From NCBI RefSeq assembly GCF_030167905.1, contig NZ_JARGNA010000001.1, forward strand, positions 1-64,000: 64,000 nt of DNA, given 5' to 3'. A program made the translations under genes and the position numbers. Below the pieces are notes generated by a model. It was not told the origin of the DNA. It did no database searches and worked only from the letters and a program-made list of their open reading frames with translations. Below, in pieces: positions 63,118-64,000 of this stretch; position 1 is the first letter of the stretch; every line of letters begins with the position of its first letter. This stretch comes from Flavobacterium terrisoli. Lineage in GTDB: Bacteria > Bacteroidota > Bacteroidia > Flavobacteriales > Flavobacteriaceae.

Positions 63118-63125
63118 TAGGTTTG
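63118..63125 (+). promoter_or_regulatory. Putative -7 box of the SIMPL gene
   Basis: TAGGTTTG with a TTG 24 bases upstream (63091-63093); 26 bases before ATG 63151. Confidence 0.5.
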
Positions 63126-63150
63126 TATGGTAATCATCAAAAACCATCCT

Positions 63151-63867
63151 ATGAAAACTTATTTTTTACTGATTTTGGCACTTGTTTTTTGGAACTCCAA
63201 TGCACAAACCATCGATTCCCGAAAATACATTGAAGTAACCGCTAGCGCCGAAATGTCTGTACAACCCGACGAGATTGAACTCGAAATTGTTTTAATGGAA
63301 TACGACTTGAGTGGTAAAAAAGTAAAACTGGATGATATTCAGGACAAGTTCTATAAAGCGCTTAAAGACAATCATATCGATACCAAAACCCTGGCACTGG
63401 AAAGTACTGACAATAGTTGGTATTGGTGGTATTGGTGGAATTATCGCCACGAACATTACCGTACCAAAACCATTAAACTCAAACTGAACAACCAAACCAA
63501 CTTCCTAAAACTGGTAGAAGATTTAAATGAAAAATGGACGCAAAGCATTCGCATTTCCAAAACCACTCACCAGGAAATCCAGCGTTTGCGGAAAGAAGTC
63601 AAAATCGAAGCCATGAAAGCCGCCAAAGCAAAAGCCACTTATTTACTTGAAAGCGTTGATGAAAAGATAGGGCATTTGTTGGCTGTGGAAGAAATGCCCG
63701 AAGCCACTACAAACTACAACAACTTTTGGTACGGAAGGCAAAACCTCTTGAGCAACGTCAGCAATTCGGTAGTGAGCAATTCATCTTCCGATCCCGATTC
63801 CGGAATTGATAATGTTGGCGCCATCAAATTACGTTATGAAATTAAAGCAAAATATGAAATTCAATAA
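63151..63867 (+). CDS. SIMPL-domain (DUF541) exported protein
   Basis: 238 aa from ATG 63151, which gives signal peptide MKTYFLLILALVFWNSNAQ; the in-frame ATG at 63127 overlaps the promoter. SIMPL domain: VTASAEMSVQPDEIELEIVL at the start, helix QRLRKEVKIEAMKAAKAKA and the closing YEIKAKYEIQ strand. An unusual aromatic insert SWYWWYWWNY sits at about 90-99. Periplasmic; function not established. Divergent from the kinase. Confidence 0.9.
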   Translation: MKTYFLLILALVFWNSNAQTIDSRKYIEVTASAEMSVQPDEIELEIVLMEYDLSGKKVKLDDIQDKFYKALKDNHIDTKTLALESTDNSWYWWYWWNYRHEHYRTKTIKLKLNNQTNFLKLVEDLNEKWTQSIRISKTTHQEIQRLRKEVKIEAMKAAKAKATYLLESVDEKIGHLLAVEEMPEATTNYNNFWYGRQNLLSNVSNSVVSNSSSDPDSGIDNVGAIKLRYEIKAKYEIQ

Positions 63868-63884
63868 TCTTAAAAACAACTATT

Positions 63885-64000
63885 ATGAAAACCGAAAATC
63901 TTTTAATAGTCTTGAGTGCTTCAGCCCTTTTGGGCGGAGTATTCCTCAAAAATGAAATTGCATCAGGCAACAAAGGTGCTGTCAATTATGAAAAACCTAA
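63885..64000 (+). CDS. Start of a secreted or membrane protein gene, truncated by the window
   Basis: Begins ATG 63885, 17 bases after the SIMPL stop: 38 codons visible, MKTENLLIVLSASALLGGVF.. with a hydrophobic segment, then a polar NEIASGNKGAVNYEKP. Too short to assign; probably the second gene of the same operon. Confidence 0.6.
   Translation, partial: MKTENLLIVLSASALLGGVFLKNEIASGNKGAVNYEKP

Overview
The window comes from a member of the Bacteroidota, almost certainly a Flavobacterium or close relative. Support: promoters of the form TTG-N17..24-TAnnTTTG, several secreted proteins with type IX secretion (T9SS) C-terminal sorting domains, the gliding lipoprotein GldH, TonB-dependent receptor and surface-lipoprotein genes, AT-rich DNA, and family-typical gene neighbourhoods (panC-panD-flippase, atpD-atpC on their own, bioF-bioD-bioA with a ketosynthase).

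Layout. 1-1777: the 3' end of an OmpA-family gene, a radical SAM gene on the opposite strand, and a decayed copy of the OmpA 3' end with its terminator. 1778-7725: an AT-rich, all-minus-strand island of six genes with the look of a phage-defence island. Its downstream part is a Pycsar system (three-TM effector plus class III pyrimidine-cyclase-like protein) followed by an overlapping gene for an E2-like protein with a SEC-C zinc motif. Its upstream part is an operon of an unknown 224-aa protein, a DUF2779 protein (Cas4-like N-terminus plus DEDD-type exonuclease-like C-terminus) and a WYL regulator. 7741-9840: spacer, an XRE regulator with an uncharacterised helical protein, a 21-bp tandem array, hairpins and tRNA-Asn.

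9841-30200 is core genome: rseP, a secreted M1 aminopeptidase, serS, a TPR protein, a small membrane protein, DUF4286, rsmA, mgtE, tRNA-Leu, prs, rplY, pth, two secreted metalloproteases (M43-like and M12B-like, both with sorting domains), ribF, a membrane protein, bioB and a JmjC/cupin-like protein. 30220-36168 is one giant secreted T9SS protein. 36634-41649: recX, then a biotin operon (bioF, bioD, bioA, ketosynthase). 41817-43623: atpD-atpC. 43840-48151: a TonB-dependent receptor with a surface SGNH-hydrolase lipoprotein. 48435-52903: glycogen-synthase-like half protein, DUF4270 lipoprotein, glmS. 52959-60435: panC, panD, flippase-like protein, an esterase-like protein lacking the usual Ser, radA, gldH and a GT51 transglycosylase. 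60436-63002: LytTR response regulator with its sensor kinase. 63151 to the end: a SIMPL-domain protein and the start of another gene.

The most interesting part is 1778-7725: two defence-type modules in tandem on one strand, with a ubiquitin-conjugation-like protein appended to a cyclic-nucleotide system. Secondary points are a family of intergenic repeats (three copies), a 21-bp minisatellite open in both directions, the OmpA tail fossil, and several enzyme-like proteins that lack canonical catalytic motifs.
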